This document shows positions 1 to 7,283 of a stretch of DNA of 11,524 nucleotides, one piece after another. Under the pieces are notes generated by a model. That model worked only from the letters and a program-made list of their open reading frames with translations, made no database searches and was not told the origin of the DNA. The position numbers and the translations under genes were made by a program. Source of the stretch: Rhodospirillales bacterium (lineage in GTDB: Bacteria; Pseudomonadota; Alphaproteobacteria; Reyranellales; Reyranellaceae); NCBI GenBank assembly GCA_013205335.1, contig JABMNB010000637.1:1-11524 (forward strand), read 5' to 3'. How positions within the stretch are numbered: the stretch's first letter is position 1; every line of letters starts with the position of its first letter.

Positions 1-647
1 CCGGTATCGATCGCCTCGACGTTGCCGACACCTTCGTAGAGCGCATAGACCGCTTCGTTGATCATCGGCAGCAGGATGCGGTTCACGATGAAGGCCGGGA
101 AGTCCTCGGCATTGACCGGCTTCTTGTCGAGCTTGACGACGACCTCGCGCACCGTGCGGAAGGTCTCCTCCTCCGTGGCGATACCGCGGATCAGCTCGAC
201 CAGGCCCATCAGCGGGACCGGGTTCATGAAGTGCATGCCCATGAACTTGCCGGGCCGGTCGGTGACGGCGGCGAGCCTCGTCACCGAGATCGACGAGGTG
301 TTGGTGGCGAGCAGGACGTTGGCCGGCAGGCCCTCGCAGACCTTCTTGAAGATCTCGCGCTTGACCGCCTCGTTCTCGGTCGCCGCCTCGACGATCAGGT
401 CGCAATCGGCGAAGGCCTTGTAGTCGGTGGATGTCGAGATGCGGTTGAGTGCCGAGTCCTTGTCTTCCGGACGGATCATGCCGCGGCCGATCTGGCGGTC
501 CATGTTGCGTCCGATCGCATCGAGGCCCTTGTCGAGATGCGCCTGGTCGAGATCCGCGAGACGGATGTCGAAGCCCTTCAACGCGCAGACATGGGCGATG
601 CCGCTGCCCATCTGGCCGGCACCGATGACGCCGATGCGCTTGATCAT
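1..647 (-). CDS. hbd: 3-hydroxybutyryl-CoA dehydrogenase (3-hydroxyacyl-CoA dehydrogenase family), N-terminal part
   Basis: NAD-dependent oxidation of 3-hydroxyacyl-CoA to 3-oxoacyl-CoA, a cytoplasmic beta-oxidation or butyrate/PHB-cycle step. The frame is open from the ATG at 647 to the window edge, giving 215 codons of a family usually about 290 residues long, so the C-terminal dimerisation domain is mostly outside. The Rossmann dinucleotide loop GAGQMG is at residues 9-14. Residues matching the family's catalytic set are visible: S118 in NTSS, H139 in MGMHFMNP, E151, and N189 in FIVNR, with the spacing seen in characterised enzymes (H to E 12, H to N 50). A GAGGAC ribosome site lies 7 nt before the start. 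It follows etfA by 21 nt, so it is probably co-transcribed with etfBA. A PaaH-type role in phenylacetate degradation is possible, but no paa genes are in view. Confidence 0.93.
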   Translation of the reverse strand, partial: MIKRIGVIGAGQMGSGIAHVCALKGFDIRLADLDQAHLDKGLDAIGRNMDRQIGRGMIRPEDKDSALNRISTSTDYKAFADCDLIVEAATENEAVKREIFKKVCEGLPANVLLATNTSSISVTRLAAVTDRPGKFMGMHFMNPVPLMGLVELIRGIATEEETFRTVREVVVKLDKKPVNAEDFPAFIVNRILLPMINEAVYALYEGVGNVEAIDT

Positions 648-668
648 GATGGGTGTCCTCGGGTTACT

Positions 669-1604
669 TTACTTTTTGTCGATCGCGGCGGTGAGCTCGG
701 GGATGATCTGGAACAGATCGCCCACGAGTCCGTAGTCGGCCACCTGGAAGATCGGGGCTTCCTCGTCCTTGTTGATCGCCACGATCGTCTTGCTGTCCTT
801 CATGCCGGCGAGATGCTGGATGGCGCCGGAGATGCCGATGGCAATGTAGAGGTCGGGAGCGACCACCTTGCCGGTCTGCCCGACCTGATAGTCGTTCGGC
901 ACATAGCCCGCGTCGACCGCGGCGCGGCTGGCGCCGAGTCCGGCGCCGAGCTTGTCGGCCAGGGTCTCGAGCATCTTGAAGTTCTCGCCGCTCTGCAGCC
1001 CACGGCCGCCGCTGACGACGATCTTGGCGCTGGTGAGTTCGGGACGCTCGCTCTTGGAGAGCTCGGCGCCGACGAAGGACGAGAGGCCCGCGCTGCCCGT
1101 GCCGGCGATCTGCTCGATCGCGGCCGAACCGCCGCCTGCGCCCGCCTTGAAGTTCGTCGGACGAACGGTGACGACCTTGATCTTGTCGGTGCTCTGCACC
1201 GTCGCCATCGCGTTGCCCGCGTAGATCGGGCGCACGAAGGTGTCGGGCGAGACGACCTTGATCGCCTCGGAGACCTGCGCGACGTCGAGCAGGGCCGCGA
1301 CGCGCGGGGCGATGTTCTTGCCGACCGAATCGGCGGCCATCACGACGTGGCTGTAGCCCGGGGCGAGCTTGACCACGAGGGGTGCGATGTCTTCGGCCAG
1401 CCAGTTGGCGTAGGCCGCGTCCTCGGCCTGCAGCACCTTGGCGACACCCTCGATCGCGGCCGCCGACTTGGCGGCCTCGCCAGCGTTGCTGCCGGCCACC
1501 AGGACATGGACTTCGGCGTCCATCTGGGTCGCAGCCGCTACGGCGTTGGCGACATTGGCGCGAACGGTCTTGCCGTCATGCGCGGCGACAACGAGGACAG
1601 CCAT
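669..1604 (-). CDS. etfA: Electron transfer flavoprotein alpha subunit
   Basis: Alpha subunit of the soluble heterodimeric electron transfer flavoprotein, which carries electrons from acyl-CoA and related dehydrogenases to ETF:quinone oxidoreductase. It has 311 residues, normal for the family. The N-terminal half is the ETF alpha/beta sandwich domain. The C-terminal FAD domain begins at the SGGRGLQSGENF stretch (about 198-209), continues through GASRAAVDAGYVP (about 224-236), and carries the classic FAD signature VGQTGKVVAPDLYIAIGISG at 241-260, followed by AINKDEEAPIFQVADYG (about 276-292). The start ATG lies 1 nt after the etfB stop, and a GGGAG ribosome site sits inside the etfB 3' end, which suggests translational coupling. 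The housekeeping (FixB-like but not nitrogen-fixation) form is likely because no fix genes are nearby. Confidence 0.97.
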   Translation of the reverse strand: MAVLVVAAHDGKTVRANVANAVAAATQMDAEVHVLVAGSNAGEAAKSAAAIEGVAKVLQAEDAAYANWLAEDIAPLVVKLAPGYSHVVMAADSVGKNIAPRVAALLDVAQVSEAIKVVSPDTFVRPIYAGNAMATVQSTDKIKVVTVRPTNFKAGAGGGSAAIEQIAGTGSAGLSSFVGAELSKSERPELTSAKIVVSGGRGLQSGENFKMLETLADKLGAGLGASRAAVDAGYVPNDYQVGQTGKVVAPDLYIAIGISGAIQHLAGMKDSKTIVAINKDEEAPIFQVADYGLVGDLFQIIPELTAAIDKK

Positions 1605-1605
1605 C

Positions 1606-2355
1606 TCAGATCACTCCCGCTTCGTTGCGCAGCTTCTCGACCAGCTCCGCGACGGTCTTCACCTTGATGCCCGACTTGCGCTTGGGCGGCTCTTCCACCT
1701 TCAGCGTCTTGAGACGCGGCGCGACGTCGACACCCAGCGCGTCCGGCGCCAGCGTTTCGATCGGCTTCTTCTTCGCCTTCATGATGTTCGGCAGCGAGGC
1801 GTAGCGCGGCTCGTTCAGGCGCAGATCGGTGGTGATCACCGCCGGCATCTTGATCTTGATGTTCTCGAGGCCGCCGTCGACCTCGCGCTTCACCTCGACC
1901 GAGCCGTCGGCGACGTTGAGCTTGTTGGCAAAGGTGCCGACCGACCAGCCGAGCAGCGCGGCCAGCATCTGGCCGGTGGCGTTGGAATCGTCGTCGATAG
2001 CCTGCTTGCCGACGATCACCAGGCCGGGCTGCTCCTTGTCGACCACTGCCTTCAGCAGCTTGGCGACGGCCAGCGGCTGCAGTTCGACGTCGGTCTGCAC
2101 GAGGATGCCGCGATCGGCGCCCATCGCGAGCGCGGTGCGGATCGTCTCCTGGCACTGGGCCGGTCCGGCGGAAAAGGCGATGATTTCGGTCGCGGCGCCC
2201 TTCTCTTTCATGCGGATCGCCTCTTCCACGGCGATCTCATCGAAGGGATTCATGGACATCTTGACGTTAGCCGTCTCGACACCCGTATTGTCGGCCTTTA
2301 CGCGGATCTTGACGTTGTAGTCGATGACCCGCTTGACCGCGACCAGCACTTTCAT
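1606..2355 (-). CDS. etfB: Electron transfer flavoprotein beta subunit
   Basis: Beta subunit of ETF, which binds a structural AMP and provides the docking loop for partner dehydrogenases. It has 249 residues, full length. The AMP-site segments are visible as AFSAGPAQCQETIRTALAMG (about 60-79) and GKQAIDDDSNATGQMLA (about 116-132). The family signature runs from VKREVDGGLE (155-164) to LNEPRYASLPNIMKAKKKP (180-198). The leucine of ASLPN (L188) corresponds to the recognition-loop leucine known from human ETF. The C-terminal extension that wraps around the alpha subunit is present. It is the first gene of the etfB-etfA-hbd unit and sits behind a TTGACA/CTACAC promoter. The ribosome site is weak (AGGCG). 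Confidence 0.97.
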   Translation of the reverse strand: MKVLVAVKRVIDYNVKIRVKADNTGVETANVKMSMNPFDEIAVEEAIRMKEKGAATEIIAFSAGPAQCQETIRTALAMGADRGILVQTDVELQPLAVAKLLKAVVDKEQPGLVIVGKQAIDDDSNATGQMLAALLGWSVGTFANKLNVADGSVEVKREVDGGLENIKIKMPAVITTDLRLNEPRYASLPNIMKAKKKPIETLAPDALGVDVAPRLKTLKVEEPPKRKSGIKVKTVAELVEKLRNEAGVI

Positions 2356-2381
2356 CGCGTTGCGCCTATCGGTGAGTTGCG

Positions 2382-2401
2382 GCCGGACTGACCCGTCCGG
2401 C
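2382..2401 (-). promoter_or_regulatory. Short GC-rich hairpin in the etfB 5' leader
   Basis: GCCGGAC (2382-2388) and GTCCGGC (2395-2401) are perfect 7-bp complements around a 6-base loop. If transcription starts about 7 nt past the proposed -10 element (near 2407), the hairpin forms almost at the 5' end of the etfB mRNA and about 26 nt before the start codon. No U-tract follows on either strand, so it is not a standard terminator. It may protect the mRNA 5' end, or it may be incidental. The inverted repeat is seen directly; any role is inferred. Confidence 0.4.
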
Positions 2402-2413
2402 GAAGGGGATTTC

Positions 2414-2442
2414 GTGTAGGGTTGTTGCCCCGATCATGTCAA
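2414..2442 (-). promoter_or_regulatory. Sigma70-type promoter of etfB-etfA-hbd
   Basis: On the minus strand, TTGACA (2442-2437) is separated by exactly 17 nt from CTACAC (2419-2414). The -35 is a perfect consensus hexamer. The -10 is a looser match of the kind common in Alphaproteobacteria. The predicted transcription start near 2407 leaves a leader of about 50 nt before the etfB ATG. The position, inside the only sizeable gap (156 nt) between the upstream six-gene array and etfB, supports it. Confidence 0.6.
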
Positions 2443-2511
2443 GGCTATGGCGCACTGCACAAAATCGCAGGGTGAAAGCTTTTTCCTCAATCTTTCAACA
2501 GCTTGGGCAGA

Positions 2512-3108
2512 CTAACGCGCGCCACCGGGCACCCACAGCACATCTGCCGCGCCATTGTCGTTGAGCCGGCGGCCCAGCACGAACAGATGGTCCGACAGCC
2601 GATTGATATACTTGATCGCCTCCGGATTGATCGCCTGCTCCGCCGCAAGATGGGTCATGCAACGCTCGGCGCGCCGCGACACCGTCCGCGCGAGATGCAA
2701 CCAGGAGGCGGCCTCGCTGCCGCCGGGCAGGATGAAAGACTTGAGCGGCTGCAACTCGGCATTCATCGCATCGATCTCGTGCTCGAGGCGCTCGACCTGC
2801 GACGCCACGATGCGCAGCGCCGGCTCGTCTGGTTTCGTCCTGTCTTCGGGCGTGCAGAGGTCGGCACCCAGATCGAACAGGTCGTTCTGGATGCGGGCCA
2901 GCATCGCGTCGGCCTCGGCGAGGCGCGGATCGTTGGCGCCGGCGCGCGCGATGGCATTGCGCGCAAGGCCGATCACCGAATTCGCTTCGTCGGTCGTGCC
3001 GTAGGCTTCGACGCGGATATCGTGCTTGTCCACGCGCTCGCCGCGGCCGAGCGAGGTTTTTCCGGTGTCGCCGCCGCGCGTGTAGATGCGGTTGAGGGTG
3101 ACGGCCAT
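2512..3108 (-). CDS. PduO-type cob(I)alamin / cob(I)yrinic acid a,c-diamide adenosyltransferase
   Basis: Transfers the 5'-deoxyadenosyl group of ATP to cob(I)alamin, making adenosylcobalamin for enzymes such as methylmalonyl-CoA mutase; cytoplasmic. It has 198 residues, full length for the PduO/MMAB family. The N-terminal ATP-binding segment YTRGGDTGKTSL is at residues 9-20, followed by YGTTDEANS (about 36-44). The helical part carries LPGGSEAASWLHLART and VSRRAER (about 129-152), and the C-terminal helix carries YINRLSDHLFVLGRRLND. A good AGGAG ribosome site stands 7 nt before the ATG. It follows the HIG1-like gene by 3 nt. Placement just upstream of etfBA-hbd fits a link between B12-dependent propionate or ethylmalonyl-CoA metabolism and acyl-CoA oxidation; that link is inference from synteny. 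It could be named pduO or cobO-like; I leave the symbol open. Confidence 0.95.
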   Translation of the reverse strand: MAVTLNRIYTRGGDTGKTSLGRGERVDKHDIRVEAYGTTDEANSVIGLARNAIARAGANDPRLAEADAMLARIQNDLFDLGADLCTPEDRTKPDEPALRIVASQVERLEHEIDAMNAELQPLKSFILPGGSEAASWLHLARTVSRRAERCMTHLAAEQAINPEAIKYINRLSDHLFVLGRRLNDNGAADVLWVPGGAR

Positions 3109-3111
3109 CGC

Positions 3112-3324
3112 CTAGCTCCTGCTCGCGAGGTACCAGAGGAGGATCAGCACGACCGTGAGGAGCTGCAGACGCACGCGCCACCACATCATGCGGTTGCTGC
3201 GGCGACTGCCTTCGATGTTGCCATCCTGGTTGCGGCTCATGTTGATCAGGCCGGCAAACAGCGTCCCGAGCGTGGCGAAAGCCGACACCAGCACGAGGAC
3301 GAAAAGAACATTGGCGAGGGTCAT
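3112..3324 (-). CDS. Small twin-transmembrane protein, HIG1-domain-like
   Basis: A 70-residue membrane protein with two hydrophobic helices (about 3-27 and 52-68) joined by a polar, positively charged loop. The loop-to-helix junction SNRMMWWRVRLQ resembles the bacterial HIG1 (hypoxia-induced gene 1) signature, in which a basic R-V-x-L-Q element begins the second helix. Relatives in mitochondria act in respiratory supercomplex assembly; the bacterial role is not known to me. The gene is flanked by the amine oxidase (6 nt gap) and the adenosyltransferase (3 nt gap), a neighbourhood I recall as recurrent in Alphaproteobacteria, where the protein is often called 'twin transmembrane protein'. No strong ribosome site is visible, so translation may be coupled to the upstream gene. 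Confidence 0.8.
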   Translation of the reverse strand: MTLANVLFVLVLVSAFATLGTLFAGLINMSRNQDGNIEGSRRSNRMMWWRVRLQLLTVVLILLWYLASRS

Positions 3325-3330
3325 AGGGGC

Positions 3331-4758
3331 TTATCGCCCATTGTGCTTTCCCGCGCCAGTCCGGGCGCCCGCCCAGGGTCGCGCGGCGCGCGAAGCAGCC
3401 GTCCCGGTGGCGAGGCCGAAGATCGTCCCGGCGGCCTGTTCGGCGGACCACAGTGCCGCATGTACCGTGCCGTATTCGACCGGCTCGGTGGCTTCGCCCG
3501 CAAAGAACACGCGATCGCCCAGGGGCCGCGCATGGGCGGTGCAATCGTCGGGATCGCTGCCGACGCCGGGATAGGAATAGCCGCCGCGCGACCAGGGATC
3601 GCTCAGCCAGCGCGGGAAGACCATCGCTTCCGGCTCGGGAACGTCGTCGCCGAACATCGCGCGCAGCGATCTCATGGCGACGTCGACCACCTCGCGGTCG
3701 CTCGCCTCGCGGTCGAGATGGATCGCAGTATGGCCGTTGCAGAAACTGAGCAGGATCGGCAGCCCGGTCTCCTGCTCGTGACTGACCCAGGTGTTGAAGC
3801 TGCCGCGCCGCACCGGCGAGTCAGGCAGGCGGCCGAACCATTTCGGCGACTCCGGCCAGAAGCGGCGCGGGAAGCGCAGGTAGATCTTGCCGAGGACGCC
3901 GGCTCCATAGCCGATGCGGCCGATGGCCGTACGCTGCAGCTCCGGCGGTGCGGGGTCGAGCGCCGGCAGGCCGGCGCGCAGCAGCCCGACCGGTACGGCG
4001 ACCACCGCGCGGTCCGCCTCGATGCGCTCGCCGTTCTGCAGGATCGCCGTCACCCCATCGCCCTTCCAGACGATCCGCTCGACCGCCACGGCGGTACGGA
4101 TGTCGAGCCCGCGCGACACGTCGTCGAGCAGCGACCTGAAGCCACCCCTGGGAAGGGCGTTGCGGTCGAGGCCTTCGGTCGGGAACCACTCCTCCGCCGC
4201 CACGGCCTCCCACGGCGCGCTCTGCACGCCCTCGCTCATCTCGACGAAGGTCGCCACCACCAGTCGATCGATTTCCGGCAACCATGATGCGGTCAGCAAC
4301 GGCTCGACCGCTTCGCGTACCGAGATCGAGCGCGGACCGCGAACGCGGGTCAGCGCCTTGCTCTTCCAGCCTGACCACTCGATGGCCGCCTTGAAGGCGA
4401 GCCGTCCCATGATCGCGCGGCGGCGCTGGCCCTCTCGGGTCGGCGAGGTTGCGCGCTTGTCGATCAACAGCCGGTCGCCCTCCGACTCGACCAGCTCGAC
4501 GCCGAGTTTCCTGCACCAAAGCGTGAGCGGATTGCCTTCGACGCCATGCACCCAGGAGCCGCCGAGATCGACGGGTGCGCCGACGCGATCGTCCGTCCAG
4601 ACGCGGCCGCCGATGCGTCCGCGCGCTTCGAGCACGCTGACGACGAAGCCGGAATCGTGCAGCAGACGCGCCGCGACGAGGCCCGCCATGCCGGCGCCGA
4701 CGACGACGATGCGCTCGCCCTTGCCCGCGCCCATCGACCAGGAGCCGGTCATGCTCAT
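3331..4758 (-). CDS. FAD-dependent amine oxidase (flavin monoamine/polyamine oxidase family)
   Basis: Flavoprotein predicted to oxidise an amine, or possibly another C-N or C-C substrate, with FAD. It has 475 residues from the ATG that forms an ATGA overlap with the HAD gene stop; an open frame extends upstream to 5040 but that part is shadow sequence inside the HAD gene. The FAD dinucleotide fold has GAGMAG at 21-26, the ribose-binding E44 and the RIGGRV motif at 48-53, followed by GGSWVHG (66-72). A lysine in the LGKIYLRFPRRFWPES stretch (about 289-303) matches the flavin-proximal lysine of polyamine oxidases and LSD1. The C-terminal FAD motif FFAGEATEP and the segment YGTVHAALWSAEQAA complete the fold. 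There is no signal peptide, so it is cytoplasmic. The substrate is unknown. An alternative start is the ATG at 4752. Confidence 0.9.
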   Translation of the reverse strand: MSMTGSWSMGAGKGERIVVVGAGMAGLVAARLLHDSGFVVSVLEARGRIGGRVWTDDRVGAPVDLGGSWVHGVEGNPLTLWCRKLGVELVESEGDRLLIDKRATSPTREGQRRRAIMGRLAFKAAIEWSGWKSKALTRVRGPRSISVREAVEPLLTASWLPEIDRLVVATFVEMSEGVQSAPWEAVAAEEWFPTEGLDRNALPRGGFRSLLDDVSRGLDIRTAVAVERIVWKGDGVTAILQNGERIEADRAVVAVPVGLLRAGLPALDPAPPELQRTAIGRIGYGAGVLGKIYLRFPRRFWPESPKWFGRLPDSPVRRGSFNTWVSHEQETGLPILLSFCNGHTAIHLDREASDREVVDVAMRSLRAMFGDDVPEPEAMVFPRWLSDPWSRGGYSYPGVGSDPDDCTAHARPLGDRVFFAGEATEPVEYGTVHAALWSAEQAAGTIFGLATGTAASRAARPWAGARTGAGKHNGR

Positions 4759-5408
4759 GACCCGGACCACGCCAGCATCGGCAACGACGACATCGCCTCG
4801 AAGGTCCGGCCGCCCGCCGCCTGCAATGCCGCGGCGTCGCTGTATGTCGCACCGACATAGGCCAGCGCGCGCATGCCGGCGGCGCGCGCCGCCTGGATGC
4901 CGGGCAGCGAATCCTCGACCACCGAGCAGGCGAAAGGCTGCACGTTCAACTGTATCGCGGCGTGAAGAAAGAGATCGGGAAACGGCTTGCCGCGCGGCAC
5001 CTGGCTCGAGCTGAAGATGCGGCCCTCGAAGCGCGCCCACAGACCGGTGATCCCGAGCGTGACCCGCATCTTGTCGAGGCTGCCCGAGCTGGCGACACAG
5101 GTGTCGATTCCCGCCGCCTCGATCGCGTCGATCGCCTCGACGACACCCGGCACGGTCCGCAGCGGCGCGTCTCGAAAGGCCTGCAAGGTGTCGACCTGCA
5201 GGCGCTCGACAAAATCGGCCGGCAAGTCCCGCCCCAGCTCTCCTTCGACGATCTCCACACAGGATTTCATCGAGCGGCCCATCAGGCGCCGCATCGTCTC
5301 CTCGACGTTCCAGTCGAGGCCCTCGCGCTGGAGCGCGCGGGCAAAGCAGGTGTTAGCGAGCGGCTCGCTGTCGACCAGCACGCCGTCGCAATCGAAGATG
5401 ACCAGCAC
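4755..5408 (-). CDS. HAD-superfamily phosphatase (subfamily IA, beta-phosphoglucomutase/phosphatase-like)
   Basis: Predicted cytoplasmic Mg-dependent phosphohydrolase of a small phosphorylated metabolite. It has 217 residues and all four HAD motifs: I, DCDGVLVDSE with D6 and D8; II, VASSGS around residues 105-110; III, K141 in RGKPFPDLF; IV, VVEDSLPGIQAA with E165-D166. The alpha-helical cap sits between motifs I and II (about 15-85), as in YieH or GPH-type enzymes. The start is a GTG codon, with no in-frame ATG between it and the dioxygenase stop 12 nt upstream. The stop overlaps the amine oxidase start by 4 nt (ATGA), so the two are probably translationally coupled. Substrate specificity cannot be read from the sequence; 6-phosphogluconate, phosphoglycolate or sugar phosphates are all possible. 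Confidence 0.9.
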   Translation of the reverse strand: MLVIFDCDGVLVDSEPLANTCFARALQREGLDWNVEETMRRLMGRSMKSCVEIVEGELGRDLPADFVERLQVDTLQAFRDAPLRTVPGVVEAIDAIEAAGIDTCVASSGSLDKMRVTLGITGLWARFEGRIFSSSQVPRGKPFPDLFLHAAIQLNVQPFACSVVEDSLPGIQAARAAGMRALAYVGATYSDAAALQAAGGRTFEAMSSLPMLAWSGS

Positions 5409-5420
5409 GCCCCATGAGTA

Positions 5421-6305
5421 TCAGTAAGGCTTGTCGCCTGCCACCGTGACCCGGTTGCCGCTGCGAGTGTGCGGCCAGTAGTCCCACATCGCCCGGTGCT
5501 GGACGCAGCGATTGTCCCAGAAGGCGATGGAATTCTCCTGCCAGCGGAAGCGGCACTGGAAGAGCGGATTTTCCATATGTTCGTAGAGATAGCGCAGGAT
5601 CGCGTCGCTCTCGTCGCGCGGCAGGCCGACCAGCGTACGGGTGAAGCCGCGATTGACGTAGAGGCCCTTCTTGCCGGTCACCGGATGGGTGCGCACCACC
5701 GGATGGATCGCACGCGGATACTCCGGCTTGTCGACGACGTTGAAGTTCTTGTAGAGGCCGCGATAGACCGACTCGCCGTCATGCACGGCGGTCAACCCGT
5801 CGAGATAGGTCTTCATGCGATCCGACAGCGCCTCGTAGGCGGCATACATGCTGGCGAACAGGGTGTCGCCGCCCTTGGGCGGGCACTTCTTGATATAGAG
5901 GATGCTGCCCATTGGCGGCTCGAGATCGCAGCTCACGTCGGTATGCCAGCCCTCGCCGTTCGCGCGCGGCGAATCCCTGTCGGCATGGATGATCATCAGT
6001 TCGGGTTTGCCGGGTTCGCTCGGCGCCGCGGGATGTGTGTGGAGATCGCCGAACAGGCGGCCGAAGGCGAGGTGCTGATCCTGGCTGATGTGCTGGTCGC
6101 GGAAGAAGATGACGAGGTTTTCGGCGAGCGCGCGATGAAGCTCGTCCTGCTGCCGGTTGGAGAGCGGCTTGCTGAGATCGACGCCGCCGACCTCGGCGCC
6201 GATGATCGGCGTCAGCTTGTCGATTGTGATCGTCTCATAGGGAGCGCTTTCGTCGGCATTGTGCCGGTAGCGCGGACCGGCGTTGGCGTTCAGGGATCCC
6301 TGCAT
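5421..6305 (-). CDS. TauD/TfdA-family Fe(II)/2-oxoglutarate-dependent dioxygenase
   Basis: Non-haem iron oxygenase that couples 2-oxoglutarate decarboxylation to substrate hydroxylation, often releasing sulfite, a sulfate-ester aldehyde or a phenol. It has 294 residues, full length. The facial triad is H121 and D123 in WHTDVS with distal H270 in VQHRAMWDYW. R281 and R285 in HTRSGNRVTVAGDKP are spaced +11 and +15 from the distal His, as in TauD (H255, R266, R270). T148 in KGGDTLF is conserved. The stretch HPVVRTHPVTGKKGLYVNRGFT is typical of the family. The HxHP element (89-92) holds a His in the place of TauD H70, but AA follows where TauD has VY, so taurine itself is not assured. It follows the Bug-protein gene by 9 nt, with a GGAAAG-type ribosome site. 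TauD, TfdA and AtsK-like functions are all possible. Confidence 0.93.
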   Translation of the reverse strand: MQGSLNANAGPRYRHNADESAPYETITIDKLTPIIGAEVGGVDLSKPLSNRQQDELHRALAENLVIFFRDQHISQDQHLAFGRLFGDLHTHPAAPSEPGKPELMIIHADRDSPRANGEGWHTDVSCDLEPPMGSILYIKKCPPKGGDTLFASMYAAYEALSDRMKTYLDGLTAVHDGESVYRGLYKNFNVVDKPEYPRAIHPVVRTHPVTGKKGLYVNRGFTRTLVGLPRDESDAILRYLYEHMENPLFQCRFRWQENSIAFWDNRCVQHRAMWDYWPHTRSGNRVTVAGDKPY

Positions 6306-6314
6306 GGCTCTTTC

Positions 6315-7283
6315 CTACTCCACCTTGATGTTGGCACGACGAATGATCTGGCCCCAGCGCTCCTTCTCGGCGCTGGTGAACGCGGCGAACTCGGCCGGAC
6401 GCATCAGCTTCGGCGTGCCGCCCAGCGCCGCCAGTCGCTCGATGACTTCCGGCATTGCGGCCACCGTGTAGAGGTCGGCGTTGATCCGGTTCACGATCTC
6501 CGCCGGCGTTCCCTTCGGCGCATAGAAGCCCGTCCAGGTTGTCAGCAGAACGTCAGGAAGACCCGCTTCGGCGGCCGTCGGCATCCCGGGCACGGCCGCG
6601 TAGCGTTCGCTGTCGGTGACGAACAATCCCTTCAGCGCGCCGCGGTCCATCGCGATCTTGGCATTGACCGTGTCGATCATCATGAAGGTGAGCAATCCGC
6701 TCTGCACATCGGGAATGGCCTGCGGGTTGCTCTTGTAGCCGACGTAGACCGCGTCGACGCCCGCCGCCATCTTGTAGAGTTCCGAGGCGACGCGCGCGGG
6801 CAACGCTCCGGCGCCGTAATTGTGCTTGCCGGGCTCGGCCTTCAGCCTCGCCGTCAGCTCCGCCGCCGTATTGATCGGACTGTTCCTGTCGACCAGAAGC
6901 ACGAAGGGCGAGGTGCCCATGCGCGAGATCGGCGCGAAGTCGGCGATCGGATCGTAGGGGAGCTTGTCGTAGATCGCCGGATTGACGACCTGCGTCATGG
7001 CCGAGGTGGCAAAGAGCGTCAGACCGTCCGGCCTGGAACGCGCCACCGACTCAGCGGCCGGAATGCCATTGCCGCCGCCCTTGTTGTCGATCACGACGGG
7101 CTGGCCCCACAGCGACGAAAGGCGCTCGGCGTAGACGCGGGCGCTGATGTCGGTCGCCGCGCCGGCCGGAAACGGCACGACCATGGTGACCCGGCCGGAC
7201 GGAAACTTCTGCGCGCGCACGATGGCTGGCGCCGCGACGGCCGCGGCACCCAACGCAATGCCCAATTGTCGCCTGCCGAACAT
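6315..7283 (-). CDS. Bug-family periplasmic substrate-binding protein (TctC-like, tripartite tricarboxylate transporter)
   Basis: Extracytoplasmic binding protein of the Bug/TctC family, which captures carboxylates and other small organic anions for TctAB-type permeases or for sensing. It has 322 residues. An N-terminal export signal contains RR at 4-5, then a hydrophobic alanine-rich core and a likely cleavage after VRA (A24); the twin arginine makes Tat export possible. The mature start VTMVVPFPAGAATDISARV, the segment GQPVVIDNKGGGNGIPA, and YDPIADFAPISRMG with FVLLVDRNSPI are typical of Bug proteins. GAGGAAAC is a clear ribosome site. No TctA or TctB membrane partner lies in the window, which is common for this expanded family. 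It is the first gene of the minus-strand array and is divergent from the IclR-type regulator, so it is probably that regulator's target. Confidence 0.94.
   Translation of the reverse strand: MFGRRQLGIALGAAAVAAPAIVRAQKFPSGRVTMVVPFPAGAATDISARVYAERLSSLWGQPVVIDNKGGGNGIPAAESVARSRPDGLTLFATSAMTQVVNPAIYDKLPYDPIADFAPISRMGTSPFVLLVDRNSPINTAAELTARLKAEPGKHNYGAGALPARVASELYKMAAGVDAVYVGYKSNPQAIPDVQSGLLTFMMIDTVNAKIAMDRGALKGLFVTDSERYAAVPGMPTAAEAGLPDVLLTTWTGFYAPKGTPAEIVNRINADLYTVAAMPEVIERLAALGGTPKLMRPAEFAAFTSAEKERWGQIIRRANIKVE

Noticed and set aside
231..1667. Long plus-strand open frame (478 codons) antisense to hbd and etfA
   Set aside because: It is the shadow of GC-rich coding sequence: the product is Asp/Gly/Arg/His-rich with no motif, and the opposite strand encodes clear hbd and etfA.
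2478..2502. Possible terminator after the adenosyltransferase gene (TGAAAG ... CTTTCA)
   Set aside because: The stem is only 6 bp and A/T-rich, with a 13-nt loop and no following U-tract, too weak to call.
2503..4287. Plus-strand open frame (594 codons) antisense to the adenosyltransferase, HIG1-like and amine oxidase genes
   Set aside because: The composition is low-complexity R/A/H/D-rich with no domain. It spans three well-supported minus-strand genes.
4759..5040. N-terminal extension of the amine oxidase to 569 residues
   Set aside because: The extra 94 residues are Arg/Gly-rich, lie wholly within the HAD gene, and precede a normal start with an ATGA overlap and a typical FAD-binding N-terminus.
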